Below the pieces are notes generated by a model. The model worked only from the letters and a program-made list of their open reading frames with translations, had not been told where the DNA came from and searched no databases. A stretch of 64,000 nt of DNA from Rhabditoides inermis. Taxonomy: Eukaryota > Nematoda > Chromadorea > Rhabditida > Rhabditidae. Below, piece by piece: positions 10,563 to 22,346 of this stretch (position 1 is the first letter of the stretch; each line of letters starts with the position of its first letter). The position numbers and the translations under genes are program-made. The stretch lies in the NCBI GenBank assembly GCA_963966185.1, contig CAWZYM010000209.1, positions 450,001 to 514,000 on the forward strand. The letters are read 5' to 3'.

Positions 10563-11812
10563 ATGCATCCGCATAAAGTTAAAATGAAAAAAAGAGAAAG
10601 AATTGTTGAAAGATTGTCTAGTAAGAACTTTAACGGCCAGCAGCCTCCTGAAAGAATGCCAGTCGTCTTCTCTGCACTCCTACTGGGCGGCCAAATGCAG
10701 GCGGATGGGAAGAGCGGTCGAGGCATGGTGAGACATCTGCCCTCTCCATTCTTCATCCCTTCGCTCCGCCCCCACTGACTCCGCCCACTTAGCTCGACGA
10801 CTCGGATGTGTCACACGCTGCCGCCGACAGCCGCATCCGTCAGCTCACCGCCGAACTGAGGTATACTGTACGTACAGTATACTCCAATGTACCGTACCCT
10901 CCTAGGATGTATCCCGATGTGACCACTCGCTGGGCGCATCTCGTACGCCGAATCGGTGACACAAAGGCGAACGCGCAGTGCACTATGAAGAAGGTACGGT
11001 ATTGATCGATAATCAATCGATAACCGATCAATATCAGCTGGAGAACCGTGTGGAGGAGATGAACAGTGAGTGGCAGGCGTGTATGGATCGGGAGGAGGAG
11101 AGGAGCAGGGAACTGGCAGCCGAGACTACCCACTTGGATGACCAGCGCAACCTGCAACTCGCCAGACAGAAGGTATACGGTAGATACAGTACCCCTACCG
11201 TAGTCTAGCTGGCGGCGGTGCGCGCGACGGAAACGGAGCTGTACCGACAGCTGAATGAACACAACCAGCCACCGGGACAGATCTACGGGGTCTGCGAACT
11301 CACCCACAACTACAAGACGGTACGCTGGGTACTGTACTCTCGGTTACTGTACTTTGAATTGCAGATGATCTCGTCGCTGCAGACGGCAGTCGACACGGCG
11401 GAGGGTATTCTCCGCCTTCCCTCGATCACTGTCCCCGCCAAGGCAGGCTCCGCCTCCGCTGACCCCGCCCCCTCGAAGGCGGAGCTGCGCGAGTATGCGT
11501 CTCTGACCAAGTGTTTCCTGGACAGTCTGCGCCGGCAGATGAGTGGAGTGCACATGGTTGGCACTCCAGCCCTCACCCCTCGCTCGTCCGTTCCTTCTTC
11601 CACGACGTGGGTGGTCCCCGGGGTACTGTATTCTACCGTATGCTTGCAGTGCGAGCGAGACTGCAGTGACTGGGAGTGATGTGTCGAGTGTGGGTGATTC
11701 GAAGAGTGAGCGAAGCAAGAAAAGAAGGAAGACTCCAAACAAATCTCAGCGATCGTCCCGCCACAAGTCTGACACGGAGAACAGCTCCCGTCGAGAGAAG
11801 AACGAGCAGTAG
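10563..11812 (+). CDS. coiled-coil protein, unrecognised
   Basis: Phase-consistent exons: 10563(?)-10727, 10793-10860, 10906-10993, 11038-11172, 11209-11319, 11365 onward. The protein is heptad-rich and charged, e.g. LENRVEEMNSEWQACMDREE and LREYASLTKCFLDSLRRQM; no domain recognised. The start is uncertain (ATG at 10563 or 10576, no signal peptide). The 3' end is also uncertain. Reading on from the last exon gives a stop at 11679 (ending CERDCSDWE). A frame that looks more like coding sequence (SDVSSVGDSKSERSKKRRKT and onward, lysine/serine-rich) runs to a stop at 11810-11812, but would need a phase-2 donor I cannot find or a weak acceptor in GCGAGCGAG. It follows the EGF gene on the same strand after about 530 bp. 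Confidence 0.6.
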
Positions 11813-12395
11813 TCAAGAGAGGCTAGCATCTTAAAGGCCCAGTGACGTCATCTTACAAAACTACTAGCACATTCCAACCATTACAGTTCATAGTTACCCC
11901 CATTAGCATTGAGAGAGTTTTATTCGATTACAGTACCGTTTCATCTAGACGCTCTCTCTCGAAATATTCATTTGAACACGGCGGTTTGGTCAAGAAACGG
12001 ATAAACGATTCATTGTAAATGTATTTCAGTGAAAGCAGGGAATAGAGCAGCACGTTTATCTCAAGTGGAAAATAGTATGGTGTTTTGCGCCTTTTGTATA
12101 TCAGCTCTTCGATTTTCGGAATCTCCCCTCTTCCCCTCCTGCTTCCCTCTCCTCCCCTCTTCTCCTCCTCCCCTCCTGCTCGCGTGCCCATATCAGAAAG
12201 CTCCGGAAACAGCAATATCACTATTACATAATTACTTCAGTTCTGACTGAAGTACATGTGTTTTTTTTCAGACTACATATACATACACATGTACTCACAT
12301 GCATCATATAACCTAACTCGATTCTAACATCTAACATCTCGATTGCACTCTCGATTGCATTCAAATCAAATCAAATATTATCCAGAATATTTTTT
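11813..12395. other. intergenic, nothing recognised
   Basis: AT-rich sequence with a CT-rich patch at about 12125-12180. No exon or repeat family recognised. Confidence 0.5.
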
Positions 12396-12897
12396 CTACC
12401 GTACATGTTGGCATGTTGCACGCATGAATGGTGGTTTGGCTAGCGTTGGCAAATGAAATTGTTCAATTTCACTGACTTCTTCATTCTTTGCGAGCATCTT
12501 CCCTTCTACTTTTGCGTTTATCCAGGTCAGCCAGTCTTCTTGAGGGTCTCGTTGGCTGCTTTTTCTCACCGATGGTCGCATTGAAAAGTCGTTCCGTGAT
12601 CTTTTCCTTTCGGTGTCGTACTTCATGCAGAACGTATTTATGGTCACGTCATCCGCCGAATAATGCTGCTTCGGATCCGGTCTCACAGGGTGACTCCCAT
12701 CATCTTCCGCTGCGCAGCCCGTAGTCGCATGAGTTCGTTCTAGGAGAGACTCCATGTCACACATTCGTACATTAAACAGGAAAGTACTTCGGCGCAAAAG
12801 ACCTTCCTGCGGAGTCGCATCGGAGCTCGTCGTAGTGTCAAGAAGTGCTTTTGTCGTTGGAACGCGGCCTAATGATCTTGTCCACGTCGTTCTTCGT
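12396..12897 (-). mobile_element. decayed RTE-type retrotransposon fragment
   Basis: Decayed coding remnants on the minus strand. The stretch at about 12700-12890 is about 85% identical by eye to 25440-25610, where the translation still reads FRAEVLPCLEVCANTRLRAA and AQRKIERW, matching the layout of the C-terminal part of RTE-clade reverse transcriptases. Another stretch reads EDWLTWINAKVEGK. No intact frame. Confidence 0.45.
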
Positions 12898-13285
12898 TTA
12901 AAGGAACAGTGGCGACTTGTTTTTGACTTTGAGTATTATTAAAAATCATATTACCCTAACACCATTGTATTTTTGCGAAAGAACGACGATTCTGCGTTAC
13001 TTTCGAATCTGCATTGGCAAGAATGCAGCTGAAAATTTGAGTTCAAAATTGGTCCCATCACGATTAGCCTGCAGCTCAAAGCTTCAATATCGCAAAAATT
13101 GGGTTCGGAAACATACGCGCAAATGATCGAAGGCCTTTCACTTGCTTCATGGCTCAGTGCATGTGCGCTGCGTTGTGGCACCGAGCTCGCTGGTTCGATT
13201 CCCGTTCGCGCCAAATGTTTTGCGCGTGTGAAAATGAGGAGTTGTGGCAGATTGTGGCAGAAATAAGTCGCCACTGTTCCTTTAA
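12897..13285. mobile_element. TTAA-MITE with tRNA-like core, copy 1
   Basis: Starts TTAAAGGAACAGTGGCGACT and ends with the inverted form (AAATAAGTCGCCACTGTTCC then TTTAA), about 389 bp. The interior holds a plus-strand tRNA-like core at about 13150-13210: a box A-like TGGCTCAGTGC, GTGGCACCGAG, and a box B-like GGTTCGATTCC. TTAA at both ends suggests a TTAA target, as in piggyBac-type elements. Confidence 0.7.
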
Positions 13286-13299
13286 CTCCAGGCGAGATA

Positions 13300-14440
13300 A
13301 GAATCGGAGAAGAGCACTAGAAACAGGACAATAACAGAACAACCTCGAAAAGTGCTGTTTGTTAGGCTCTTCTGTAGTTTAGTGGTTCCGCGTCTGTCGA
13401 TTGTCTTGAACGACATACGCATTGAAAAAAAAGTACAGAAACAAACAAACAAAAAATGCTGTAATCAAACTCAAATGTATTGTCCAAGTACACGTTTGCG
13501 TAAACCAAGATACGATTAGTCTCACAACATTATTGGCTCAAAAAACACCTCGTAATAAGCCGGAAACAATTATTGTATTAAAATAAACAGACATGTTTAT
13601 ATTCAATGTTTCGTTTTCTCGTTTGATATTTCATGTAATCAAACTCGTGACTACAGCTTGTAGACTTGAAATGAACGGACATTAGTTTGCTTTATCTACT
13701 GCAGATAGTTTACGCAAAATAAAATATTGAAAGATTGCAGCTGCCACGTTTTTTAGCTTTAGTAATGGGGTTCAAACAAACAGTGTGTGGCACAAAGTCT
13801 GCAACAAACAGGAAACGAATTGGTTCCGAAACAAATTACTATTCTGTTTTACGCATTTTTTTTGAACAGTCAATTGACGACAACGCAATAAAACAACCAC
13901 TTCCTACTGTCACTTTTCCAATCACACGTTTTTCACATAATCATGTTACAGTACACGTTTATAGGAACACAAGAGCGAGGTAGCATTGAAGTATTGAGGT
14001 ACTCGTTGAGGAAATCATAGTGTAGTGAGCGTTCTTTCATCAAAATCGGATTTACATAATTGATATGTTTATCTCTATTTAAATCAAGTAGCACATACTT
14101 ATGAACTTATGATAATGCAAAGTACGGTAAAGCTCACATAATACAGTATTACAGTGCTGCTGCGAGTTTGTTATACATTAACTCAGTATGTTATGTTGTC
14201 TTTCAAATAAGTATGCTTGTTCGATCTGGGTCAATGTGTAAGCATTCGTTCATTGTGAGCAATATTCACGGAACATATTGCTATTGCTCGCTTGTGCGGC
14301 TGTGTGATAGAGGAACGCACGTTTTTGTGAAGAAATATACACATTTTTGCGATTTCTCCGATATTCTGTCTCTTCTCCGATATTCCGATATTCTGTCTCT
14401 CTCAAGAGTCTCTGATTCACTCTCGCTTCCCTCTCCCTCC

Positions 14441-14490
<50 letters not shown>

Positions 14491-14491
14491 A

Positions 14492-14528
<37 letters not shown>

Positions 14529-14690
14529 CTCATTCTCACTCTCACTTTAACTGTCTCTCTCACTCACTCAAAAGGTCAAATCAAATATTTATCCAGAATC
14601 GCATTTTCATGTACATATAGCATGAGAGGTGGTCGACTAGCGCTGGTATCACGTAAAACCCGCCTTCTGAAAACAATCTTGAGTATAGTC
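13300..14690. other. 5' region of chemoreceptor copy 1
   Basis: AT-rich upstream sequence with a (CT)n tract at about 14420-14530. It matches 26880-28340 in unit 2, including the final block AAAACCCGCCTTCT just before the start codon. No exon seen. Confidence 0.5.
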
Positions 14691-14694
14691 TGCT

Positions 14695-17600
14695 ATGAGT
14701 ATTGTGTGGTATAGAATGATTCTATACATCGTCGAAGTTCTACTCCTACTCCTCAATATTCCGGCACTCATTATTGTAATTGTTCACCTATTTGTTAATT
14801 CCCAATACCATCCTTACTTTAGGTGAGCTAGTCTTGCACGTTAAAAATACTTTGTTTTCAGGTTCATTGTCTCTATTTTCGCATTTTCTTATCTCGTAAC
14901 AACTTTTCACCGGTTGACACTTTTTGTGTTCATGTTCATTCTACCAGAACACTTGGATCTAGTTTCGGTACGAATTCGTGCATTCTTTTTTCTGTTACTC
15001 GTTTTTAGCACACGATAGTATGTGTACAAGTTAGTGCTATCAACATGGCGACCGTTAATTTCGTCATTCTCGTACTAGAAAGAATCGTGGCAGTTGTTTA
15101 CAAAAAGGTAACTTGTAACTGAATAATATATTTTTGTTTACAGATTTTTTTCAGAAATATGAATGCATGACAGCTCGAAAGGGATTTACCATTATACTTT
15201 TCTTATCTGTGAGTGAACTTTGCACGTGGTTTCGTGGTTTTACTTATATTCGGGAGATAGTTAAGTAGGATCCTAGTACATTCGACCACAGACTACAGAA
15301 AAGAAGATACTAATTTTCGTGTGGGACCACTCAACGGTAAAAATAATCGTTTGGGGACATTTATCATTTCCGCTATCTTTAATTCTGTAAACAAAACGAC
15401 AAATGGCAAATCAAACAATAGACAAATTCTCTTTTGAAAAGTACAAGCGTAAAGTACCTCTGTTTGGGTTTATCTCAATTCAACAAAAGCACATGCATGA
15501 AACTATTATTTCTATTCTAAACTATAAACACAAACCTGCTCTCTCAAACGATATGTAGAAACGTATATTTTATCGATAATTTATCAATAAGGGCTATATT
15601 TTTTTATTTCTCATCAGAAAGTATTGTGAGAAAAAAACAGCTATAGAACTATCGTTTAGTTTACCATGATGTTTTCATTATTTTTGAATGTAAACAAATA
15701 CAAGAGCTTTTTGATAGATGACTCATTTTATGAACGGGTTGATAGAATGTGAGTGATAGAATGTGTGTGTGTGTGTGTGCAATAGTATATTCATCTTGGC
15801 ATTTGATTGTCAATGTATTTGTGATCGTTTTAAGAGAGCAGGTTTGTGTTTATAGTTTAGAATAGAAATAATAGTTTCATGCATGTGCTTTTGTTGAATT
15901 GAGATAAACCCAAACAGAGGTACTTTACGCTTGTACTTTTCAAAAGAGAATGAATGTCCTTTTGTTGAATTTCGAAGAAATCGAAGAAATTCTTTTTTTT
16001 TCATATGTTAATGTGTGTATCAATGTATAAATGTATCATGTATTAATATTAATGTACTGATAGTTTCACAGTTACTATCAGTATTTTTTCAAAGTGAAAC
16101 AACAGATAGAACAAACAACAACAATAACAACAACAATAGAACACGCGTGAACGACGCGACGCAATTCACAAACAGTGTGGGCTAGTGAGCGGGTCTTTCA
16201 GCGAATCAGCGAGGAGTTGCACAACTGACAGACGTGCAGACCTAACCAGCGAATATATTTTTGGGTATTAAACTATTGTTTCAAGTTTTGTTTTTGTTTA
16301 TAGTTGTTCAACGGACGATTTAGAGACAATATCATGATATAACTCTGAAACATTTTCATTTACAAGCGATTTTGGCGGCCCTCCGGGCCGAGCGGTTCTG
16401 CGCGCCGCTGGATAGGACCCAAACAATCGGCGCTTCGCGCCGATCCTAATGAACAAACAATTACATATCCTTTCAATAAATAGAGACCGCCAGTGGGCGG
16501 GGCTTATTGTGTCGCAGAAATTTGAATATTGACAACATGATGCCGTGAGATGCGGTTTGCTTCATTCGAAAGAGCGCGAAAAGTTGTATAGGCCGTACAA
16601 ATTTCAGCCGACGGGGTGATGTTGTTCCTAACCAAAATTTCCAAAATATGTGATTGTGACGTCACACTCCAGTGTAAAAAGGGGGCGTGGCCTATCTTCA
16701 GTGACCCTCTGAATGCGACATCGTGCCCTCGGAAGCGCGCGCTTTTGATGCGCGTACATCAAAAACAAGACATCCAAACGCTACAAATGAATACTTGTTG
16801 GAATCTATTACAATAACTGAATATAATTAAATAACTAATGTTTCTAATAATCTCCATTGAAAATATAGGTGACGGTCTCTATCAATAAAACTAATTTATA
16901 ACGACAACTTTAGATAACCACAGTAATCTTGATCGACATTGGCATTTTGGCGGGATACGGACTTTTGCTTTTGATCAGTCAGACATCTGCCACTATCGTA
17001 GCAGTTGTGGTACGTGAAGTTATCGGCTTATTGATTTTTGTACCAATTTTAATACCAAATCTACTCCTTCAGACATTACCGTACATAATACGGTACAGCA
17101 TCAAACAGTATTCGGAGCGACACAAGAATAACTCCACGCTTACTGATCGGTGAGACACAAAGATTAATAAAAATTTATACGGTTGCATGATTCTTTATCT
17201 GCCAAGAGATTATAGAGACACAGTAAAACATCAGCAGGAAATGTACAGTGCGGCAAATGTCGAGCTGACCCTTGGCTATCTGTATCAAACATCTAGTTAC
17301 TTATAGGGGGGGCTCCTAAAATAAAGGACTTCTGAAAGATCACACAGAAAAGATGGAAAACATACAATTAGGAACAGTGGCGACACAATTCTGCAAATAG
17401 CTCTCTTGAACGCGTATTACCACTCATGCAAAACATTTGCCGTAGACAGGACTTGAACCGGCGAGGTGTGTGTCATAACGGCGCACACACGCATTGAGAC
17501 ACATAATAAGTTGACGAGCTTCGTTCATCTGGGCTTTTGCCTTCTCTCGCGAATTTTGCAGTATTGAAGCGTTCAATGGAATGTAAGTCGTGGCGGGACC

Positions 17601-18520
17601 AATTTTGAGTTGGAAATAAACTGTTGCAACAGCGTGTTGCAACATTTTAAGGCAACGGAAAATCGTCGTTCTTTTTCACTATTCGATTAACCTTTTGGTT
17701 AAAACGCTTTTAGAAGTACCAAAAGTTCAAAATAAGTCGGCACTGTATCTTTAACCCAGGAAGTCGATTTTTCCATTCAGTTTCACATCGAGCCAGAACA
17801 TTCGCTCCACCCAGCTCATTCTTCCATTCATTATCGACGAATTTCTTTGTAGAATCGGTAACGTTTTTCAAAAAATCTCGAAAAAATACAATACAGTTTC
17901 AGTATACATAAGTCTCATTCTGTATTCGATTCTATTCACGGACATTCCTCTCGGACAGGACAGAACAACACTCAGCCACGCGTATGATATTGTGAGTAGT
18001 GTTTGGACCAAAATTACCGGTTTTGTTCTGGTTAACTAATTGACGCCCTCTTCGAAACCAGCAATTGAAATTAGAAAATATTTGGCCAGGCCGAACCAGA
18101 TTTTTTTTGTTGGGGCTTTTGGTCTGGCGTATGTGAGTATGGTGTCAATTTCCGATTTTCACAGAGAAAAAAAGAAAGAAATGGTTCAGAAAGATCCTCG
18201 TGTAGCCTTTCCTGTTTTCTATCTGATCGTTTTTTTGTTTTGATGTATCTCCAATCTCCATTTGGCTCCATCAGACTAGGAAACACTAGACTCCAGGTAT
18301 AAAGAAATAACAAATATAATTCTATGTAAATTGTTTAAGATTCAAAACATGACCATAAAAAGCTCGCATTCAGATGTTCGCTTATCAACATCTCTTCTTC
18401 TCGCTGTCTCTTCTCTACGCTTGGCGGAAGAAAAAGAAGAATACAGTGACTGGCGAATGCACAAAAGCCCTCGAAGTCACTCACAACCATTTTGTGGAAA
18501 TGCAACAGGCGTGGGGATAG
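14695..18520 (+). CDS. nematode 7TM chemoreceptor, copy 1
   Basis: Nine phase-consistent exons: 14695-14822, 14862-14967, 15009-15107, 15155-15208, 16914-17009, 17073-17149, 17781-17857, 17903-17991, 18374-18520; 290 residues. Successive hydrophobic segments include VEVLLLLLNIPALIIVIVHL (TM1). After TM3 the motif LERIVAVVYKKKYE is present, typical of the nematode Sra superfamily (Sra/Srab/Srb/Sre), and TLTDRFTSSQN sits before TM6. The C-terminus ends EMQQAWG. I would place it near Sre/Srab. Such receptors act in sensory neurons as G-protein-coupled chemosensors; function here is inferred from family. Intron 4 (1.7 kb) holds a 119-bp perfect inverted repeat; intron 6 ends in a TTAA-MITE. The frame is intact throughout. 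Confidence 0.85.
15426..15951. repeat. 119-bp perfect inverted repeat in intron
   Basis: Arms 15426-15544 and 15833-15951 appear to be exact reverse complements, separated by 288 bp. The feature is in intron 4 of chemoreceptor copy 1 and absent from the paralogous intron at 28867-29701, so it is a later insertion or foldback event. Confidence 0.85.
17369..17757. mobile_element. TTAA-MITE with tRNA-like core, copy 2
   Basis: Left end TTAGGAACAGTGGCGACAC, right end AATAAGTCGGCACTGTATC then TTTAA. The tRNA-like core lies on the minus strand at about 17430-17510, with a box B-like GGTTCAAGTCC and the flanking GCCGTAGAC. It sits in intron 6 of chemoreceptor copy 1, ending about 25 bp before exon 7. 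Confidence 0.7.
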
Positions 18521-19270
18521 CAGAATAAACATGTATAATTTCGTATGTTTCATTCTACACCTGTCTTTTCACCCTCTGAAATGTGACTTTTTTCCTCTCA
18601 AACATTCATACGTTTCGACATTTGTCAGTCTCAAAAACACAATGTCTTTGTGTACTCTACAATACTTTTGCCGACCTTTCACAAGTACATATGACAAAAA
18701 CAATAAGTATCCATGTTTGTAGAGACTATTATGACGGCTAATATTATTTCCGTACACCATACCACATTCCATTAAACGATACAGGTGACAATATCCACGA
18801 GTATGTGGTGAGTACTACTAGTTACGTGAATGGGTTCCAAGATATCCATAAGTACATAGCTTGTCTGACAAAGGTAAACACATTATGTACCTACTTTGTG
18901 ATTATTATTCAATATCCAAAAAGAAAATGATTTGCAATGCTCGATGCATTATTGAACAAGAAGTTGAAACTTGAAACTACATCAATATTCTGCACAAATG
19001 TTTGGAAATACCTCTATAGGCGTGGTACGCGGAATAATTTTGATAGCCTACTCAAAAATGTAACAAGTTATAAGTAGTAATGCAACCAGTAGCCAGTTGC
19101 AGTGTCGCCAACCAAAATGGCTCGCATATTTCGTTGTTAGAGAGGCGACAATTCGTCAAAAACTGTTATAGCCGGCGCTGTTCATAGCCGGCGCTTTTCT
19201 CTGATGATTTTTTTCTTGAAGATGGGAAAAAGAAAAAAAACCGAATCACGAAAAAAGTGTGAGGTGCATA
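18521..19270. other. 3' flank of chemoreceptor copy 1
   Basis: Non-coding sequence closely matching 32060-32990 of unit 2 (for example ACAGGTGACARTATCCACGA in both). No gene seen. Confidence 0.6.
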
Positions 19271-19323
19271 GTTTATCGAATTGGTTCAGGTATTTACAGA
19301 CAAGGCTGGCGATGTTGGGATGT

Positions 19324-20114
19324 TCATCTACTTTCCTCCGCATCCACAGGCGGGAGGGGCGGGGGAGGGCAAGCAGGGGGAGCGCCGCTGCAAGGAGGGG
19401 ATGACGTCAGTCCGGAAGATCTTCTGATCAGCTGTCCATCTACTGTTCATCTACTGATCAGCTGTCCATCTACTGTTCATCTTCTAATCAGCTGCTCAAC
19501 CACTGTTCATCTACTGATCAGCTGTTCATCTACTGTTCATCTTCTAATCAGCTGTCCATCTACTGTTCATCTACTGATCAGCTGTTCATCTACTGTTCAT
19601 CTTCTAATCAGCTGCTCAACCACTGTTCATCTACTGATCAGCTGTTCATCTACTGTTCATTTTCTAATCAGCTGCTCAACCACTGTTCATCTACTGATCA
19701 GCTGTCCATCTACTGTTCATCTTCTAATCAGCTGCTCAACCACTGTTCATCTACTGATCAGCTGTTCATCTACTGTTCATCTTCTGATCAGCTGTCCATC
19801 TACTGTTCATCTACTGATCAGCTGTTCATCTACTGTTCATCTTCTAATCAGCTGCTCAACCACTGTTCATCTACTGATCAGCTGTTCATCTACTGTTCAT
19901 TTTCTAATCAGCTTCTCAACCACTGTTCATCTACTGATCAGCTGTTCATCTACTGTTCATTTTCTGATCAGCTGTTCATCACCTGATCAGCTGTTAGTCT
20001 GCTCCTCCACTGCTCCACTCACCATCCGCATCCTCCTCCTCCTCCTCCTCCTCCCAGGTTGAAGCAAGCCGAAGCAGCGGCGACGGAAGCGAGAAGGACG
20101 GCCAAGACACGCAT
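19324..20114 (-). pseudogene. Gly/Pro/Cys-rich secreted peptide, copy 1 (frameshifted)
   Basis: Exon 1 (20114-20023) encodes a signal peptide MRVLAVLLASVAAASA followed by CFNL, a glycine run and CG. A TATATAAG box lies about 40 bp upstream of the ATG, on the minus strand at about 20150. Exon 2 (from 19387, acceptor CCTTGCAG) should finish a peptide ending ACGCGGK, as in copies 2 and 3. Here one C is missing from the proline-codon run, so the frame shifts to a run-on ending near 19324, and the last cysteines are lost. The intron is filled by a 30-bp minisatellite. Confidence 0.65.
19419..19996. repeat. 30-bp minisatellite, about 19 copies
   Basis: Tandem 30-bp units carrying YTRATCAGCTG and YCATCTACTGTTCATCT, in an alternating 60-bp higher order. 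It occupies nearly all of the intron of the minus-strand peptide gene. The same array is present with only about 3-4 units in the introns of copies 2 (33150-33250) and 3 (35265-35365). Confidence 0.95.
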
Positions 20115-20639
20115 GGTGCACACGGATGCCAATCCGCCACCCTTCCCGCCTTATATAGTCATCCCTCCCTCCCTCTCTCTCTCTCTCTTTCACTCACTCT
20201 CTATTTCCATCCTTCCCCACGCTTTGTAGCTAATATGATTCCTTTCTGCGATCGTTGGTCGTTTGGGTGCGGGTTTTGCAGGTGCGCTTTGCGCGATCTG
20301 ATCATTTGATTCCGCTGCGGATCGGATAAGCTTGCTTTTTAGCAAGTGCTTTCTGGTGCGGAGTGAACCGGTCCCTGACACCAGAGTGCTACTAGCGCGC
20401 GCCTAAGATGCGCGTACCGAGCGACTATGGGGTCATACCTGCCATCTTACGCGCATTTTACGCGCACGCTAGTAGCATCTTACGCGCATTTTGTCAAAGT
20501 GCTCCGATAGCATTCCTTTCTTCTTTCATGTCTTTCTTTTTTGTGTATAACAAAGGCATATGAACTATTCATATATATTTTATTATAACAAGGCAACAAC
20601 ATTATGTTGGGGTGAATGTCATGTCGTCAGGATGTGATG

Positions 20640-21960
20640 ATGTCGGCTTGGCTTTGAAGTCTTCTTGCATCGAGGTCTTCTTCCATCGAATCGGCCCTGC
20701 AATAATCAATTGAATTATACAAACTTCAAACAATATCAACAATATACTTAAAAGAGAGGGAAGACAAGCAACAAGCTCCTACCTGTGGGTTGATGAGCTT
20801 CCAGATGAACTCCCTGGTTCGGTCGTTGCCGTGGACTCCCGTTCAATGCCCGCCGGCTATAACAGCTTTTCCACCTGCAAGCGATACGGGTCAACATCCG
20901 ATCGATAATTAATTAAATCGAAATAATTCATTGAACTGTATCTTGCATTAATTCAAACTTATCACGAGTGATTTGACAACGTAACATGATAATACATCAA
21001 TCAATCAATAACAGCACGCCCACCTGGAAATACGCGCGGTCGCTGCGGGCCGGCCTCTTCCCTCTCCTTCCATCTCCGCTGCATCAGAATCCGCGTCGTG
21101 CTCTTGCCCAGGTCACTCGCTGCGAATCTGGACAAAATGGCAGTCATACAAGGACATGTAGACGTATAAATATAAACTAAATACAAACACACTCACCGCT
21201 TGTTTCTTCACCTCGTCTCGCTGACGATGAGCAGCTAGTCATCGTTCGCCTCCGCCTCCTCCACGTAAATCTTCGTGCTGGCCTCAATGATCGTCTGCGT
21301 TCTTCTTTGCAGAATCGTGTCAATGTCGTTATTGTTGAACTTGCTGTCCTTGTTGGCGTCGTCCATCAGACTGTCGTACACGCTCTTCCCCAACAGCTTC
21401 TCCACCTTCTTCCGCGGCAGCTGCGTCGACGTGTCCTTCGGAGCTGTCGTTGACTGTGCTGCAGCACGGCACGATCCAGACCGAGTTTCAGAGACGCCTG
21501 CAAGGAGTATCGGTACTAGACTTCTCCTCTCCTTCCATTTCCACCTCCCACCTTGTCGTCGAACATCTCCCTCTCGTACGCGATGGCAGGGAACAGCCTG
21601 TATACGTCTATAGCATCAGCGCGCCTGGGCCGGCAGGTCGTCCGGGTTCTAGTCAGAGTCGAAGATGATGTACTGAAGAAGCAGAATGTAGGTAATACCA
21701 TCTAATCATCTAATCGTAATGAAGTCCACTGACCGCATCGGCTGCGGTTGATGCCGGTCCTCTCGACCGGGCGCAGAGCTGGAAGTGGAAGACGAAGCGC
21801 ACCGAGTCGTTCTTGGTTCTTGGAGAAGCGGTCGATCGACGCCTGCCGCACGTGGCACGTCGCCGTCGATGCGGTCGAACCGGGTAGCTGCTAGCTGTAA
21901 CAGGGAAAAGTCTCTCTTTCTATCTCTCTCTCTCACATCTCCCCTCAGGAAAACATGGTT
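20640..21960 (-). pseudogene. CHD7/Kismet-type chromatin helicase fragment
   Basis: Minus-strand exon-like blocks, read from high to low coordinate, match the helicase C-terminal lobe and the region after it in CHD6-9/Kismet proteins. They read RIDGDV, a frameshifted QASIDRFSKN, IIFDSD(stop)NPDDLPAQAR(stop), YEREMFDDK, ASLKLGLDRAVLQHSQ, LPRKKVEKLLGKSVYDSLMD, and NNDIDTILQRRTQTI. In the family the corresponding path is [30 protein letters not shown]-type, YEREMF, ASLKLGLD and DIDQILLRR. Introns with recognisable splice sites persist (e.g. TCCTTGCAG before ASLKLG), so the copy was made at DNA level. The tryptophan of DSDWNP is a stop, another stop follows QAR, and frames shift. It lies wholly inside the inverted-repeat element. 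Not functional. Confidence 0.7.
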
Positions 21961-22346
21961 AAAGTGACGGTCACTTTAGCTAAAGTGGCGGTCAAATTGC
22001 GGTCGGATTGAAAAGAGGCGGGTCAGAGCGAGCGACGGGTGACGTCATCATCACTCATGAGTGCGAAGAACAGAGTGGAGCAGTTGACGTTGAACGATGT
22101 GGAGCCGCTTCCACGTCTTCTTCGTCACCAGAGTCGCCATCTTCATCGTCAAGGGCGCATCCCCATCCACCTTCAACGTGGTGGTCCGACACGCAGTGTC
22201 TTCTTCTCCCGACACTTGGGAGACGCGGGCGCGAGGTTGCGTCAACGATCTGACCACAATCTGACCGTCACTTTAGCGTCTAAAGTGACCAAATCTGACT
22301 GTCACTTTAGCTAAAGTGACCGTCATTTTAACCATGTTTTCCTGAG
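21944..22346. mobile_element. nested MITE, ~50-bp inverted ends
   Basis: Left end CTCAGGAAAACATGGTTAAA, then TGACGGTCACTTTAGCTAAAG; the right end is the near-exact reverse complement. The 403-bp body includes an open stretch of about 70 codons of unknown origin. It is nested in the larger inverted-repeat element. Confidence 0.8.

Noticed and set aside
16375..16450. GC-rich palindromic patch resembling a structured RNA
   Set aside because: Short hairpins (GGCCCTCCGGGCC, CGGCGCTTCGCGCCG) are present but do not form a tRNA or other RNA fold I recognise.
19419..19996. Regular 30-bp repeats that could look like a CRISPR array
   Set aside because: The repeats are directly tandem with no unique spacers, lie in a eukaryotic intron, and there are no cas genes.
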